A stretch of DNA of 64,000 bases from Fistularia commersonii (GCA_037954325.1 JBBMNZ010000007.1:8471001-8535000); one strand, 5' to 3'. Shown: positions 51,501-61,580, counted from the stretch's first letter. Made by a program: numbers and translations. Notes: a model not told the origin generated them from the letters alone.

Positions 51501-51564
51501 AACATCCGGGACTCTCCCCGCTTGTGCCCGGAACTACTTTCCCATACGACGATGCACATGAAGG

Positions 51565-51572
51565 TTCTCTCA

Positions 51573-51603
<31 letters not shown>

Positions 51604-51632
51604 TCTCACTCTCTCTCACTCTCTCTCTCTCC
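51565..51632. repeat. (TC)n microsatellite
   Basis: CT run with CACT interruptions, 68 bp, at the edge of the CpG-rich block; purine-rich on the minus strand (GA). Confidence 0.95.
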
Positions 51633-51759
51633 CCCTTTGCGCTCGCCGTCTCCGCGCCGCTGCCGCCACAGAAACTAGCGCGGTGAGAAAGCGTAAGCCC
51701 GCGGTGGAGACGGAAGCGGACACACGTACGCGCCTGTGCGTGTGGCTTCATCCGCTTCC

Positions 51760-51762
<3 letters not shown>

Positions 51763-51792
<30 letters not shown>
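51763..51792. repeat. (GT)n microsatellite
   Basis: GT run of about 29 bp beyond the CpG-rich block. Confidence 0.9.
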
Positions 51793-51794
<2 letters not shown>

Positions 51795-52059
51795 GTGCCG
51801 TCGATGAATGTAACCCGAGGTGCCTCCAGCCTCCAGACGACAACAAGGCCCACCAATCAGAGCTGTGGGATGCAGGCAGAAGAAGACCGGAGGAAGCCAT
51901 GGACACACACGAAATGACATTAAGAATCCTATAATATGCCCGTTATTACTGTTATTATTATTATTATTATTATTAATGCAGACCCAAGGGGGGGTAAGCT
52001 CTTCTGCAAATGAATGGAGATGTTTGTGCAGGATTCTTCTTCTTTTCTAATCTTTTCGG

Positions 52060-52310
52060 TGAATCATCTGCCTCCATCCGACCCTCTGCCCGCTCTTCTC
52101 TAGCAGCAACTCACTTCCTGTCCTCTCTTCCTCCATCTATGAACCTCCTGTGTGGTTTTCCTCCAGACCTCCTGGCTGGCAGCTCCAACCTGAGCGCCCT
52201 TTTACCCACATGTCCTGCATCCCTCTCCGTCCATCTCGCCATCTCGGTTGTGACTTTATCTCCAGAACATGTTTATCTCCAGAAGAGGGTCGGAGCCTAA
52301 AGAAAGAGAA
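52060..52310 (-). mobile_element. RTE-like LINE 3' fragment (copy 3)
   Basis: The minus strand reads a diverged form of the same motif (WSCQPGGLEENHTGGS in one frame; LELPARRSGGKPHRRFMD after a one-base shift). The plus strand shares ATGAACCTCCTGTGTGG and GACCTCCTGGCTGGCAGCTC with the other copies. The most degraded of the three. Confidence 0.55.
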
Positions 52311-53074
52311 GATTGGTACTGCTGTTGAACAGGTTGGCGCGGTGAGGGTTTCCTGCGGTGTCCCTGCTCGGTTATCAAGAACCTTCGAGCGTTGGGTTCC
52401 TCGGTGTGCGGTGAGGCCACGGTCCGTATCCTTCCCGGAAGACATCGTCATCCATCAGACGTGTTCCTGCTGAGCTGGAACCCTGAAAGAAGATGTCTCG
52501 AGCCATTTAGAGCCCTCCCTGGAGGTTCCCGGTCCTCCAGGTCTGATCTCATCGAGGCGATTGGACTTAGTTTCTCCCCTTGGAGACGTCTCATCCGGCA
52601 GGCTCCTTCAGGTCCTCAGAAGTGTTTGGAGCTTTCTGAAGAAATACAACAATGCGACCCTTTGATCGGTGGATTCCAACGCAGTTATACCAGCACCACC
52701 GGCCTTGAAGCTCATGACTTTAAATGAAGCATCAGGAAAAAAACATCAAATACCTTTTCTGCTTCTCATCGCTTGAGTCGAAAGACAAAAGCTAAAGGCT
52801 GTGTTTTCAAAAGGACCACAGCAAACCGGCGCTGAGGAGAAGAAGAAGAAGCTAGAATCTTCACACCTGTCGTGTGATAAAGTCCAAGCCGTTCAGAGGA
52901 CTCGGACGATCAGTGTCAGGAACCTCCAGAGATCATCCGAGGCTTGTTCTTCATCTGCTTTCAGAGCAAGATGTTCCTCTCACCAGGCCAAGGCGCTCAC
53001 TGATGGAGGAATATTGGAGGGTTTTTAATTTGGGAGATCTCTCAGGGCTCTTTCATTCACATACATCTACTGAT

Positions 53075-53465
53075 TAGTACACACACACACACGCACGCAC
53101 ACACACACACACACACACAAGCAAGTATACTTGCTGTATACACACAAAAACATGCATATACTCTTTACTTACACACACATAAACACACCCACATATAGCT
53201 ACTGTAAAAACACTCACACACATATTTATTTACACACCATGCACCCATACATATAGTATGAAGTGTAAACACACACACACACATATATAATGTATACACA
53301 CATGTATATATACATATAGTATACACACACATATAATGTATGGACACAAACATTCCCACAATAACACACATTTATACTGTGTACAAACAAACATACCCAC
53401 ATATAGATAGTCTACCTCACATTTATGTACACACAATGCACCCATACATACAATAGATGGTATAA

Positions 53466-53503
<38 letters not shown>

Positions 53504-54130
53504 TTACATATAGTATACATGCAAACACACACGTATACATATATACTATATACACACAATGCAACCATGCGTACAATAGATGGTATAAAACACACGCACA
53601 CTCACAGACACTCATATATATTTTTACATATAGTATACCGGTACATGCAAACACACATGCACTCATATATAATATATTCACACAATGTAACCATAAATAC
53701 AATAGATGGTATAAAAAAACACGCATCTATATATATTTACATATAGTACACATAGACACAGGCACACATATATACTCTATACACACAATACAACCGCACA
53801 TACAATAGATGGTATAAAAAAATACATCCATATACATATTAACATATAGTATGCATGCACAGACAAGTGCACAAATATATATGGTATACACAAAATGCAC
53901 ACATACATACAATAGATGGTATAAAACATACACACACATACAAATATATTTACATATGGTATACATGCACACACACAGGCACACATGTATACAGTATACA
54001 CACAATGCACCCATTCATACAATAAATCGTGTAAAAAAACACAAAACACATATGTATGTATGTATACATATAGTATACATACATACACACATTTATTCTG
54101 TATTCACACAAACATCGATACTGCAATACT
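53075..54130. repeat. AT/CA-rich minisatellite, unit about 103-126 bp
   Basis: The core word CAATAGATGGTATAAA recurs at about 53,451, 53,574, 53,700, 53,803 and 53,910, with a variant (CAATAAATCGTGTAAA) at 54,020 and a degenerate one near 53,245. Each unit also carries ACACACAATGCA(A/C)CCAT, TATATATATTTACATATAGTATACA and a CA stretch in the same order. At least six units are visible. The open frames through it are a by-product of the periodicity. Confidence 0.9.
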
Positions 54131-54193
54131 GCACTCATACACACACACACACACGTGCATGTATGTGTGTGTGTGTTTATGTGTGTGTACTTA

Positions 54194-54196
<3 letters not shown>

Positions 54197-54253
<57 letters not shown>
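54197..54253. repeat. (CA)n microsatellite
   Basis: CA run of about 57 bp, just beyond the minisatellite. Confidence 0.95.
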
Positions 54254-54254
<1 letters not shown>

Positions 54255-54326
54255 CACCCCAGTCCTGCAGGAAGTGAGGTTGTGTACGGGCCATTACAAA
54301 GATCAAGGTGTCAGAGGATGGATGGA

Positions 54327-54330
<4 letters not shown>

Positions 54331-54374
<44 letters not shown>
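54331..54374. repeat. (GT)n microsatellite
   Basis: GT run of about 44 bp, 78 bp from the CA tract at 54,197-54,253 and in inverted relation to it. Confidence 0.95.
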
Positions 54375-54375
<1 letters not shown>

Positions 54376-54802
54376 GGGAGGGCGTGTAGAATATTAAAAT
54401 AGTAATAACTATGTTTTTCCCATGCTCTATTAATATTTATTAACTGACAAACGTTTTAAAGTTGTACTTTCCACAGAACACAGCCTCTATTGACAACCTT
54501 GGTGTTATTGCTTCAAGATGTGTCGTGAGGGATTGTGGGTGATGGAGTTCGTTTCAGGAGACTCTTCCTCCTGGACGAAACTGAGTTGTAGCATCTTTCA
54601 ATCGGGGGTGGGGGTAAGCCGTGTACGTGTACGAGAAACGGTGTGTGTGTGTATGTGTCTGGAGTCGTCCGTTCAGTGGTGCAAGAGCGTCCCCGGCCGG
54701 TCAAAGCTGTGAAGTGAAAACGCGAACGTCCATCCATGTAATCACCCTTTTATTACACTGTCATTACACGTTAGGGCTTCTTCAAGTACCTCAGCGTCCA
54801 CT

Positions 54803-54835
<33 letters not shown>

Positions 54836-55024
54836 AGCCTGCTCCTGAATGAAAGCCCGAGAGGATCAAGCACCCCAGATCAGCTGAAGACCCCCTCCAG
54901 GACATGTCCTCATCTGCCTCCTCTCCATCCCCACGCCACGTCTCCAGACGCATAAAACCTCAGAATGAAAGTGACGAAATAACTGACGCACTTCTTGCCT
55001 CATCAGCTGACTCACAGATGTGCG

Positions 55025-55026
<2 letters not shown>

Positions 55027-55057
<31 letters not shown>
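55027..55057 (+). repeat. Homopolymer of 31 G
   Basis: An uninterrupted run of 31 G (C on the minus strand), immediately upstream of the proposed ppcs first exon. It may be miscounted in the assembly because homopolymers are error-prone. Confidence 0.9.
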
Positions 55058-55059
55058 CG

Positions 55060-55195
55060 GCGGGAGGTCAGTACCGGGCGCGGCCACGGGGAGCGCCATC
55101 GGGGCTCGGCTGCGTTGAAGCTGCGCAAAGAAGCCGGCGTGTTGTTTCCAGGAAGTGCAGAAGTTTTTGCAGGACGGGCATCAGATCGGAGCTCC
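55060..55195 (+). other. ppcs: Candidate ppcs noncoding first exon and promoter-proximal region
   Basis: A CpG-rich segment ends GATCGGAGCTCC at 55,195 followed by GTAAGTCTGTG, a consensus donor. The acceptor CGTCCTCCAG ends at 55,638, four bases before the ppcs start codon, so a 443-bp 5' UTR intron fits. The 5' end of the exon is not determined. Confidence 0.5.
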
Positions 55196-55641
55196 GTAAG
55201 TCTGTGAGACCCGCTCGTCCGGGGACGGGGGGCGGCGGGGGAGTGTTCCGGTGCTTCCGGTCAGAGCAGGGAAAATCATATTTAACGGAAACGCGGGTTG
55301 AGCTTTCGTCCTCCCGGTCAGGGTCACGGATCGGAAGAGGTGAAGGAGGTGGTCCACTTCCGGGGGGTGGTTTCCAAACCTTCTTCTGGTTTGGGAACTT
55401 TTGTTTTGGAGAGCTTCTGGTCAGGTTCACTGGACGTGTTCTGAGGTCCAGGGTTGGTTCTCTGTCATAAAGAAACCGAAAGTGCTGGTGACGTCATGTG
55501 ACGTCTCCATCCTTCCCCTCAGACTCACCTGTGTTTCTGGTTTTGTGTGTGTGTGTGTGTGTGTGCGTGTGCGCAGTCAGGGGGGTTTTGGGTTCAGGAC
55601 CGGGTCCTCCCTTTCTTCATGTCTCCTCCGTCCTCCAGGCG

Positions 55642-56155
55642 ATGGCAGAACCCAGGAGCTCCTCCATCGACGGGAAGCTGGCCGAAGAGTTCGCCTGTCC
55701 CTCCCACGTGGAGGAGGTCAAGGAGAAGATGGCGGCCTTTGCGAGGGGCCACGTGGCGGCGGGCCGGCGCGTGGTCCTCATCACGTCGGGCGGCACCAAG
55801 GTGCCCCTGGAGTCGCGCACCGTCCGCTTCCTGGACAACTTCAGCAGCGGGCGCCGCGGGGCCTGCTCCGCCGAGCACTTCATCGCCGCCCGCTACGCCG
55901 TGGTCTTCCTGCACCGCCACCGCTCGCTCTACCCGTACGCCCGCACGCTCGCCGCCGTCAACCTGCTGGACGCCCTGCGCTTCACCGCCGCCAGCGAGGT
56001 GGCAGTTGACCAGCGTGTCCTGCCCGAGGTGGCCGTGGCGTTGCGGCGCTACCAGGAGGTGAAGGAGAGCGGGCTCCTGCTCGCCGTGGAGTTCAGCACC
56101 CTGTCGGACTACCTGCACCTGCTGAAGGCGGCGGCGCAGGCGCTCAGCGCCATAG
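55642..56155 (+). CDS. ppcs: ppcs coding exon 1
   Basis: 514 bp, residues 1-171 plus one base. The donor after 56,155 is GTGCGG, somewhat weak. Strongly GC-rich at third codon positions compared with exon 3. The 74-bp intron to exon 2 stays open in frame for some codons, so an unspliced reading would extend the protein by about 15 residues before a stop. Confidence 0.95.
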
Positions 56156-56752
56156 GTGCGGACGGCGTGCGGCTAAACCTCTGCGCAGTTCACTGCTAAC
56201 CGCTAACAGCTTCTCTGCTCCGCACCCAGGATCCAACGCCATGTTCTACCTGGCCGCCGCCGTGTCCGACTTCTACGTCCCGGCTTCGGAGATGCCCGAG
56301 CACAAGATCCAGTCTTCTAATGGACCTCTTCAGGTGAGAGGGAACACACGCACAAAACCTTCTAGACAAACACCTTCTGCGGCAGCTTGTCGGTGAAAGA
56401 TCTACCGCCGATCCTCCTCCAGCTCAGCATGAAGATGGTCCCGAAGATCTTGTCTCCTCTGGTGAAGGACTGGGCGCCGCAGGCCTTCGTCATCTCCTTC
56501 AAGCTGGAGACGGACGCCGGCATCTTGCTGGACAAGGCCCGCCAGGCACTGGACACCTACCGGCACCAGGTAGTGGTGGCCAACGTTCTGGACTCCAGGC
56601 GGGGCTATGTGATGGTGGTGACCTCGGATACGCAGACGGAGCTGATCCTCACGGAGGAGGACGTGAAGAACAAGGTGGAGATCGAGGAGAGGATCGTGAG
56701 CAACCTGACGTCGGCGCACGAGGTCTTCATCAGCCAGCAGCTGCTGGGCTGA
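55642..56752 (+). CDS. ppcs: Phosphopantothenate-cysteine ligase (phosphopantothenoylcysteine synthetase)
   Basis: Cytosolic enzyme of coenzyme A synthesis that joins 4'-phosphopantothenate and cysteine, using a nucleoside triphosphate, to give 4'-phosphopantothenoylcysteine. Three exons, 55,642-56,155, 56,230-56,333 and 56,423-56,752, splice by GT-AG into 315 residues (the human protein has 311). Visible family motifs: [16 protein letters not shown] and [11 protein letters not shown] in the Rossmann-like N-terminal part (residues about 45-75), [13 protein letters not shown], the catalytic-site segment [17 protein letters not shown] (from residue 173), [10 protein letters not shown], then [26 protein letters not shown] and [12 protein letters not shown]. 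The start ATG follows a spliced acceptor by three bases (GCG ATG GC). No residue of the recognised motifs is missing. It converges on utp3. Confidence 0.97.
56230..56333 (+). CDS. ppcs: ppcs coding exon 2
   Basis: 104 bp between acceptor CGCACCCAG and donor GTGAGAG. It completes the split glycine codon and carries [15 protein letters not shown], the most conserved block of the family. Confidence 0.95.
56423..56752 (+). CDS. ppcs: ppcs coding exon 3 and stop
   Basis: 330 bp after acceptor GATCCTCCTCCAG, beginning LSMKMVPK and ending QQLLG with TGA at 56,750-56,752. It carries the C-terminal half, with VISFKLETD and HQVVVANVL. Confidence 0.95.
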   Translation, partial: LSMKMVPKILSPLVKDWAPQAFVISFKLETDAGILLDKARQALDTYRHQVVVANVLDSRRGYVMVVTSDTQTELILTEEDVKNKVEIEERIVSNLTSAHEVFISQQLLG

Positions 56753-56843
56753 GGACGCTCCTCGCGTGGATGATCATCCTGATCCTGCTGACTCCTGCTC
56801 TGCTCCCACAGTCGTTGTCTTCTTCTGCTGGTCTCCTCGGACA

Positions 56844-56849
56844 AATAAA
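56844..56849 (+). terminator. ppcs: ppcs polyadenylation signal AATAAA
   Basis: Canonical AATAAA 92 bp after the ppcs stop codon. Confidence 0.8.
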
Positions 56850-56897
56850 GCTCTCTGGGCTGAACCCCAGTAAAAACCGCCGGGCGAGTTCAGGGTT

Positions 56898-56903
56898 TTT
56901 ATT
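56898..56903 (-). terminator. utp3: utp3 polyadenylation signal AATAAA (minus strand)
   Basis: Canonical AATAAA on the minus strand, 124 bp beyond the utp3 stop. It lies 49 bp from the ppcs signal on the other strand, so the two 3' ends should nearly touch or overlap. Confidence 0.75.
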
Positions 56904-57026
56904 TGCTTTAAAAGAATAACAAACAGAAAAGAAAGGTGCTGTTCCACACCTTAAGGAACCTTCACCGCACGCAAAGGAGGAGGGTTCCTCCGGTTCTCCT
57001 CCAGGAACCGTCGGGGAACCCGGCCG

Positions 57027-58090
57027 TTACTTGAGTTTGATGCTCTTCTTGACTCCGGCTCGGATGCCGGACCTCTCTCCGCTGTACCTGGCCTCCTCCC
57101 GGCGGACCTCCCGGACCTGGAGACGTGGCGGGGGAGGGGGGGTCAAAGGTCAGCGCACGGGAGGGATTGTGTTTGGGCGTGGGGTCGGGGTGCTTACCTG
57201 TCCCTTTCTGCGGATCTTGGCCCGTCTGAACTTCTCCCGGTGTTTGACTCTGGGGTTCCGGTCGATCTTCTTCCTTCTGGGCGTCAGGCCTCGGTTCTTG
57301 GCCATCTGAGGAGAAGGTATAGGAGTGGACCACCGTGAGGGGAGATGCACTCGGTAGCCCCGCACCAAACGTGGTCGCCATGGCGATGAGGACCCTGATC
57401 AACATCTGGAGCAGATTGAGGTATCGGAGCTGGACGAGGATCATCATCCTCCTGGACGGAGCGGCACGTAGGACCCTCCGCCATTTTGGATCTTCACCAC
57501 CTGTGCAGATGTTTCCCCCCCAAACCGAGGACACCTAACACAGTTCCCACCTGGAGGTGAAGTATCTCAGGAGTACCTGATAGGTGATGCCCCTCTTCTC
57601 GTCCTCTTCGTTGTCGTCGTACTCCTCCTCTTCCAGGTTCCTGTGAGAAGGTCACACGGTTGCTTCCTGGTGTCCTCGTCTCCTTCCGTCCCCCGTCCCC
57701 TCCAGACTCACCCTTCCTCTGCCGGCTGCTTCCTCTTCCTCTTCATCTTCAGCCGCTCCTCCACCTCCCTGTAGAAGCTCAGGGCCGCTTCCTGGTCCAG
57801 CTCCGAGTCCGAACCCCCCTCTTCTTCTGACACCTAAGACCACAAGCGGCTCCTCTTAGGATGGGCTCCTCGGGCCACCGGCACTTGGAGGGCCACCGGC
57901 GGCTCAACCTCACCTGCTTCTGGCCGCAGACGCTGGCCACCGGGCCCGACGCTGGCCCGCGGGGGGGCAACGAGCCCGACAGAAGACCACGCAGCTGGGG
58001 GGACAGGAGGGAGTCCACTGCTGCCAGCTCATTGATCAGCTGCATGCACACACACACACACAGGGTTCGGATCAGAGGATGTAATCACAA

Positions 58091-58131
<41 letters not shown>

Positions 58132-58239
58132 CACAGGTCTGGATCAGCGGAGACACACACACACACACAGGGTCCAGATCAGAGGACACACGCACACACA
58201 CACACACAGACACACAGGGTCTGGATCAGCGAACAAGCG

Positions 58240-58277
<38 letters not shown>

Positions 58278-58405
58278 GTCTGGCAGCAGACACGCACACA
58301 CACACACAGGGTCTGGATCAGAAGACACACACACACACTCATATACATACACAAGGTCTGGATAGGCAGACACACACATACACATACTGAGGGTCTGGAT
58401 AAGCA

Positions 58406-58443
<38 letters not shown>

Positions 58444-58544
58444 GTCTGGATCAGAAGACACACACACACACATATATATATATACATACACAGGGTCTGG
58501 ATAGGCGACACACACATACACATACTGAGGGTCTGGATCAGCAG

Positions 58545-58587
<43 letters not shown>

Positions 58588-60610
58588 CATACACAGGGTC
58601 TGGATAGGCAGACATACACATACTGGGGGTCAGCAGACCCCACACACACACACACACACACACACGACTCACGTTCCTGTAGGCCAGCAGGCGTTGGATG
58701 ACGGGGTGGTGGTGGACGGCGACCCGTTTGGCCTTCAGCACCAGGTAGAAGCTGATGTTGGTGCAGTAGCTGCAGGAGGAAGTGTGTGTGTATGAGTGTG
58801 TGTGTGTGTGTGTGGAAGGGGGGAGGTCAGAAGTGCCGGAGGTAGCTTCTCGTTAAAGATGGCGGGTAGAGACTTACTTGAGGTAGAGCTGCTGTTTGGT
58901 CCTCAGATAGTCTGCTCCCTGTGCAAGAGGAAATCGTCAGACCTGAACATCTCGGAGGCTCTACCTTCTCCCTCAGAGGGGTGGCTTCCAGTCTCACCTT
59001 CCCCGGTGGTATCCTCCCATCCTGGACCATCTCCATCAGCGGCTGCAGCTCCTCCTGCATCTCCACGAGCTGCAGACAAACACCAGCGTCAGCCGCCGGA
59101 CAGACCTCCATGTGGGTGCACGTCCACGTGCGCGGACCTTTGACTTGAAGTCACGGATGAGCTCCATGAGCTCGGGCGACTCCTTCTGCAGAAGCTTCCT
59201 TTTCTCCTTCTGGGACATCTCCTGCAGGTCCTTCACGATCCTCTCCTCCTTCCCTGGCGCCTCCTTCTCGACCTTCTCCGCAGGAAAGTCCTGGAAGGAG
59301 GAACATCGGCGGGTTAGCTGAGCGACTCGGGGAAAAAAAAAAAAAAGAGCGGGAGACGCTCCGACCGGAACACCTGGAAGAAGCTGAGGTCATAATCCTC
59401 CTCGCTCAGATTTTCAGCCAAGCGTTTCTGGACGTTCTTGGCCTCCTCTTCCTCCTCCTGCTCCTCGGCCTCCAGCTCCTCGGGTTTCTTCCCCTCTTTA
59501 GTGGAGAGAAGAAGAGGCAGCAGATGTCAGACGGGTGGAAACCCGTGGAAAATCAGCCGGTAGCGAGGCGGCGCCTACTGGAGACCACGTAGTCTGTGTC
59601 GTAGAACATCTTCTTCTTGGTCCCCCAGGCCATTTCATTGGGAAGATCTGAGGAGAAACACACGGTCCTGTTAGAGCTGCGGGTCTGATCTTCCCACGGA
59701 CACATCCTCGCCCGGAGAAGAACCTTCATCCTTGTCCCCATCCAGGTCGCTATCTGCGTCCGCCTCTTCCTCCTCTTCTTCTTCTGACTCGGAGACAGAC
59801 AAGCCCATCAGTTCTTCCTGCAATGAGACCATGACGATGAGGGCAGAAGACGGCCTGGTGTTTGGCCTACGGACGGGGTTCGGGGACAACGTGGTACCTC
59901 ATCGTCAGGATCCTCCTCATCGCTTTCCAGGTCAACTCCGCGGGCCAGAAGGTCCTGGGAGGAAGAAGAAGCGTCAGACTCCAGAAGCTACCGGAGTCAG
60001 GAGGTTCTCCGAGCTCCGGCTTACCTCCATCTTCTGCTGGTGGAACTCCTCGATCTGGTCCATGGCGTACTTTGCAGATGTCTGGCGGAAGGGGAATTGA
60101 GAAAAAAACAAACATATCAGGACTGTCCTCCACGCCGCCTGGTGACGTCACGGTGACGTCAAACACACGCAGCCACACTGACGAGTCCAAACAAATATCT
60201 GAGACAAATTAAAAAAAAACAAACAAAACAAACGAACGATCAAACTGAATTAAAGGGTTAAAAAACGTTAGATCGTGTTTGGTTTCAGGTAAAAACTTCT
60301 AGAGTTACGTGACTCGGGGCTGCGCGTTCCGGCTGAGTTCTCCCGGTTGCTGCTCACCTTGTCCGGTACCGGCGCCCCCAGCTCGGCGTCCGGCTCGTCC
60401 TCCACCGGCTCCGGTCTCCTCTGGACCCGCCTGCCGCTGAAACGGAACCCAGATCAAAACCCGGTTCCCGGTTCCGTCCGGTGATACCGAACCGCCCCCG
60501 GGTGGAACCCTCGTCCTCCGCTCGGTCACCGGTACACCGGACGAGCGGCCACCGGAGACGCGGCGGTTCCCGGGTCCCGTTCGACAAACTCACCGTTTGA
60601 CTCCCACCAT
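57027..60610 (-). CDS. utp3: UTP3/SAS10, small-subunit processome component, 16 coding exons
   Basis: Nucleolar protein of the SSU processome, needed for early 18S pre-rRNA processing. Exons, 5' to 3': 60,610-60,594; 60,436-60,358; 60,081-60,025; 59,954-59,898; 59,817-59,724; 59,647-59,579; 59,495-59,374; 59,290-59,138; 59,069-58,998; 58,918-58,878; 58,769-58,673; 58,039-57,914; 57,833-57,712; 57,640-57,577; 57,305-57,198; 57,116-57,027. Together 1,368 bp, 455 residues, frame kept throughout (the human protein has 479). Acidic N-terminal half (ESEEEEEEEADADSDLDGD), the Sas10/YDTDY motif (KKKMFYDTDYVV), the Sas10/Utp3 domain from about residue 205 (KESPELMELI, PLMEMVQDGRIPPGK, YLRTKQQLYLNYCTNISFYL, HHHPVIQRLLAYRN), and the basic C-terminal Sas10 domain (ITYQMAKNRGLTPRRKK, NPRVKHREKFRRAKIR, RYSGERSGIRAGVKKSIKLK). 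Donors after 59,138 (GTCCGC) and 59,724 (GTTCTT) are weak but needed for frame. Confidence 0.96.
58045..58665. repeat. Compound minisatellite in utp3 intron: (CA)n alternating with GGGTCTGGATCAG
   Basis: About 13 copies of ACAGGGTCTGGATCAG(C/A)AGAC-like sequence, with variants (GATAGGCAGAC, GATAAGCAGAC, GGCAGCAGAC), alternate with CA runs of 10-40 bp, some with TATATA inserts. They fill almost the whole 633-bp intron between the exons ending at 58,673 and beginning at 58,039. Confidence 0.92.
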
Positions 60611-60769
60611 CTTAGAACCGGAACCAGCGGACAGTCACGGCTCTCTCCGCAGGCAGCAGCACCGGAATACCGGCGATCCTTCACTTCAGCTCGGGCGCAG
60701 CCATGTGCGTCCTGCTCCGCCGGCAGGATGGGCGACAGCGCCCCCTAGCGGCCCGGAGGGGAACTGGCG

Positions 60770-60770
<1 letters not shown>
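60611..60770 (-). promoter_or_regulatory. utp3: utp3 upstream region
   Basis: The 160 bp upstream of the utp3 ATG contain repeated CCGGAA words (near 60,617 and 60,662 on the plus strand), which resemble ETS-family sites often found at housekeeping and ribosome-biogenesis promoters. No TATA box was seen. The promoter is inferred from position only. Confidence 0.4.
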
Positions 60771-60853
<83 letters not shown>

Positions 60854-60854
60854 T
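60771..60854. repeat. (TATC)n tetranucleotide microsatellite
   Basis: About 21 perfect TATC units, 160 bp upstream of the utp3 start codon. Confidence 0.97.
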
Positions 60855-61011
60855 TCAGGAAACAATCCATTTTATTTTTAAAAGAAAAGGTGGATTTGAG
60901 ACCATTTCTGGTTTATTGAATGTTTTAACCCCCCCCCCCCTTGAAGAAGTGAAAACCAGAGACAATACTTGTATCATGAGATGGAGACCTTTGGAGAACC
61001 AGGCGATTCCC

Positions 61012-61017
61012 TTTATT
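61012..61017 (-). terminator. Possible polyadenylation signal of the FAM83-family gene
   Basis: AATAAA on the minus strand about 565 bp beyond the stop codon at 61,581. It is the first canonical signal I see, but the intervening sequence is repeat-derived, so the call is weak. Confidence 0.35.
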
Positions 61018-61094
61018 GATATGATCAGCAGCAACGCTTTTCAAAAGTTTACATTTGTACATCTTGGGCCTCCTGCTGGGGTGAGAGGCGGAGC

Positions 61095-61400
61095 CTAACC
61101 TGGACGGACAGCTGTCAATCAAATGACACGCATGCACATCTACAGACAATTTAGAGCCTTCAATGGACCTGCTGACTGTTTTTGGACTGTGGGGAGAAGA
61201 TGGAGAACCTGGAGAGAATCCAAGCAGGAGAACATGGAGAGAACACAAGAAGGAGAGCCTTTGAGACAACCAGGCAGAAGAGCGTGGAGAGCTCAAAGAC
61301 AGGAGAACACGGAGAGAACGGGGTAGGAGAACATAGAGAGAACACACATGGAGAGAGCCCACGGAGAGAACCCAGTCCTGACCCCTGACCTTCCAGTCCA
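61095..61400 (-). mobile_element. SINE-like remnant with internal tandem expansion
   Basis: The plus strand reads ACAATTTAGAGCCTTCAATGG then TTTTTGGACTGTGGGGAGAAG, the reverse of the fish SINE-like tail. It is followed by repeated GGAGAACATGGAGAGAACAC-like units of about 20 bp (61,200-61,370), apparently an expansion of the 'GGAGAACATG' word inside the element. It lies between the FAM83-family stop codon and utp3, probably within the FAM83-family 3' UTR. Confidence 0.6.
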
Positions 61401-61580
61401 CCTCAGAATCTGCAGAAGATCAGCACCAATAAATGGACAGACAGCTAGACGTTGGTCTTCAGACGTCAGCGTGTTCCTTCTCAGAGCCAGTGTGCTTTGG
61501 ACGAACTAACGCTGCAGAGGTCACAGCTGCCAGGTTCCACCTGGAGGAGGTTGTGGGGGATCCCCCCCTGGACCTCCTCC

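Noticed and set aside
51260..51934. 224-codon open frame on the plus strand starting with an alanine run
   Set aside because: It consists of translated (GGC)n, (TC)n and (GT)n repeats in a CpG-rich block; no protein similarity was recognised.
53075..54130. Possible AT-rich matrix attachment or centromere-like satellite
   Set aside because: Only about seven units are present and they are local, so I call it a minisatellite; nothing supports a structural chromosomal role.
55594..56118. 174-codon minus-strand open frame across ppcs exon 1
   Set aside because: It is the shadow of the GC-rich ppcs coding exon, whose plus-strand product is clearly recognised.
58045..58665. GGGTCTGGATCAG repeats separated by variable CA runs, superficially CRISPR-like
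   Set aside because: The 'spacers' are simple CA repeats inside an intron of a vertebrate gene; it is a compound minisatellite.
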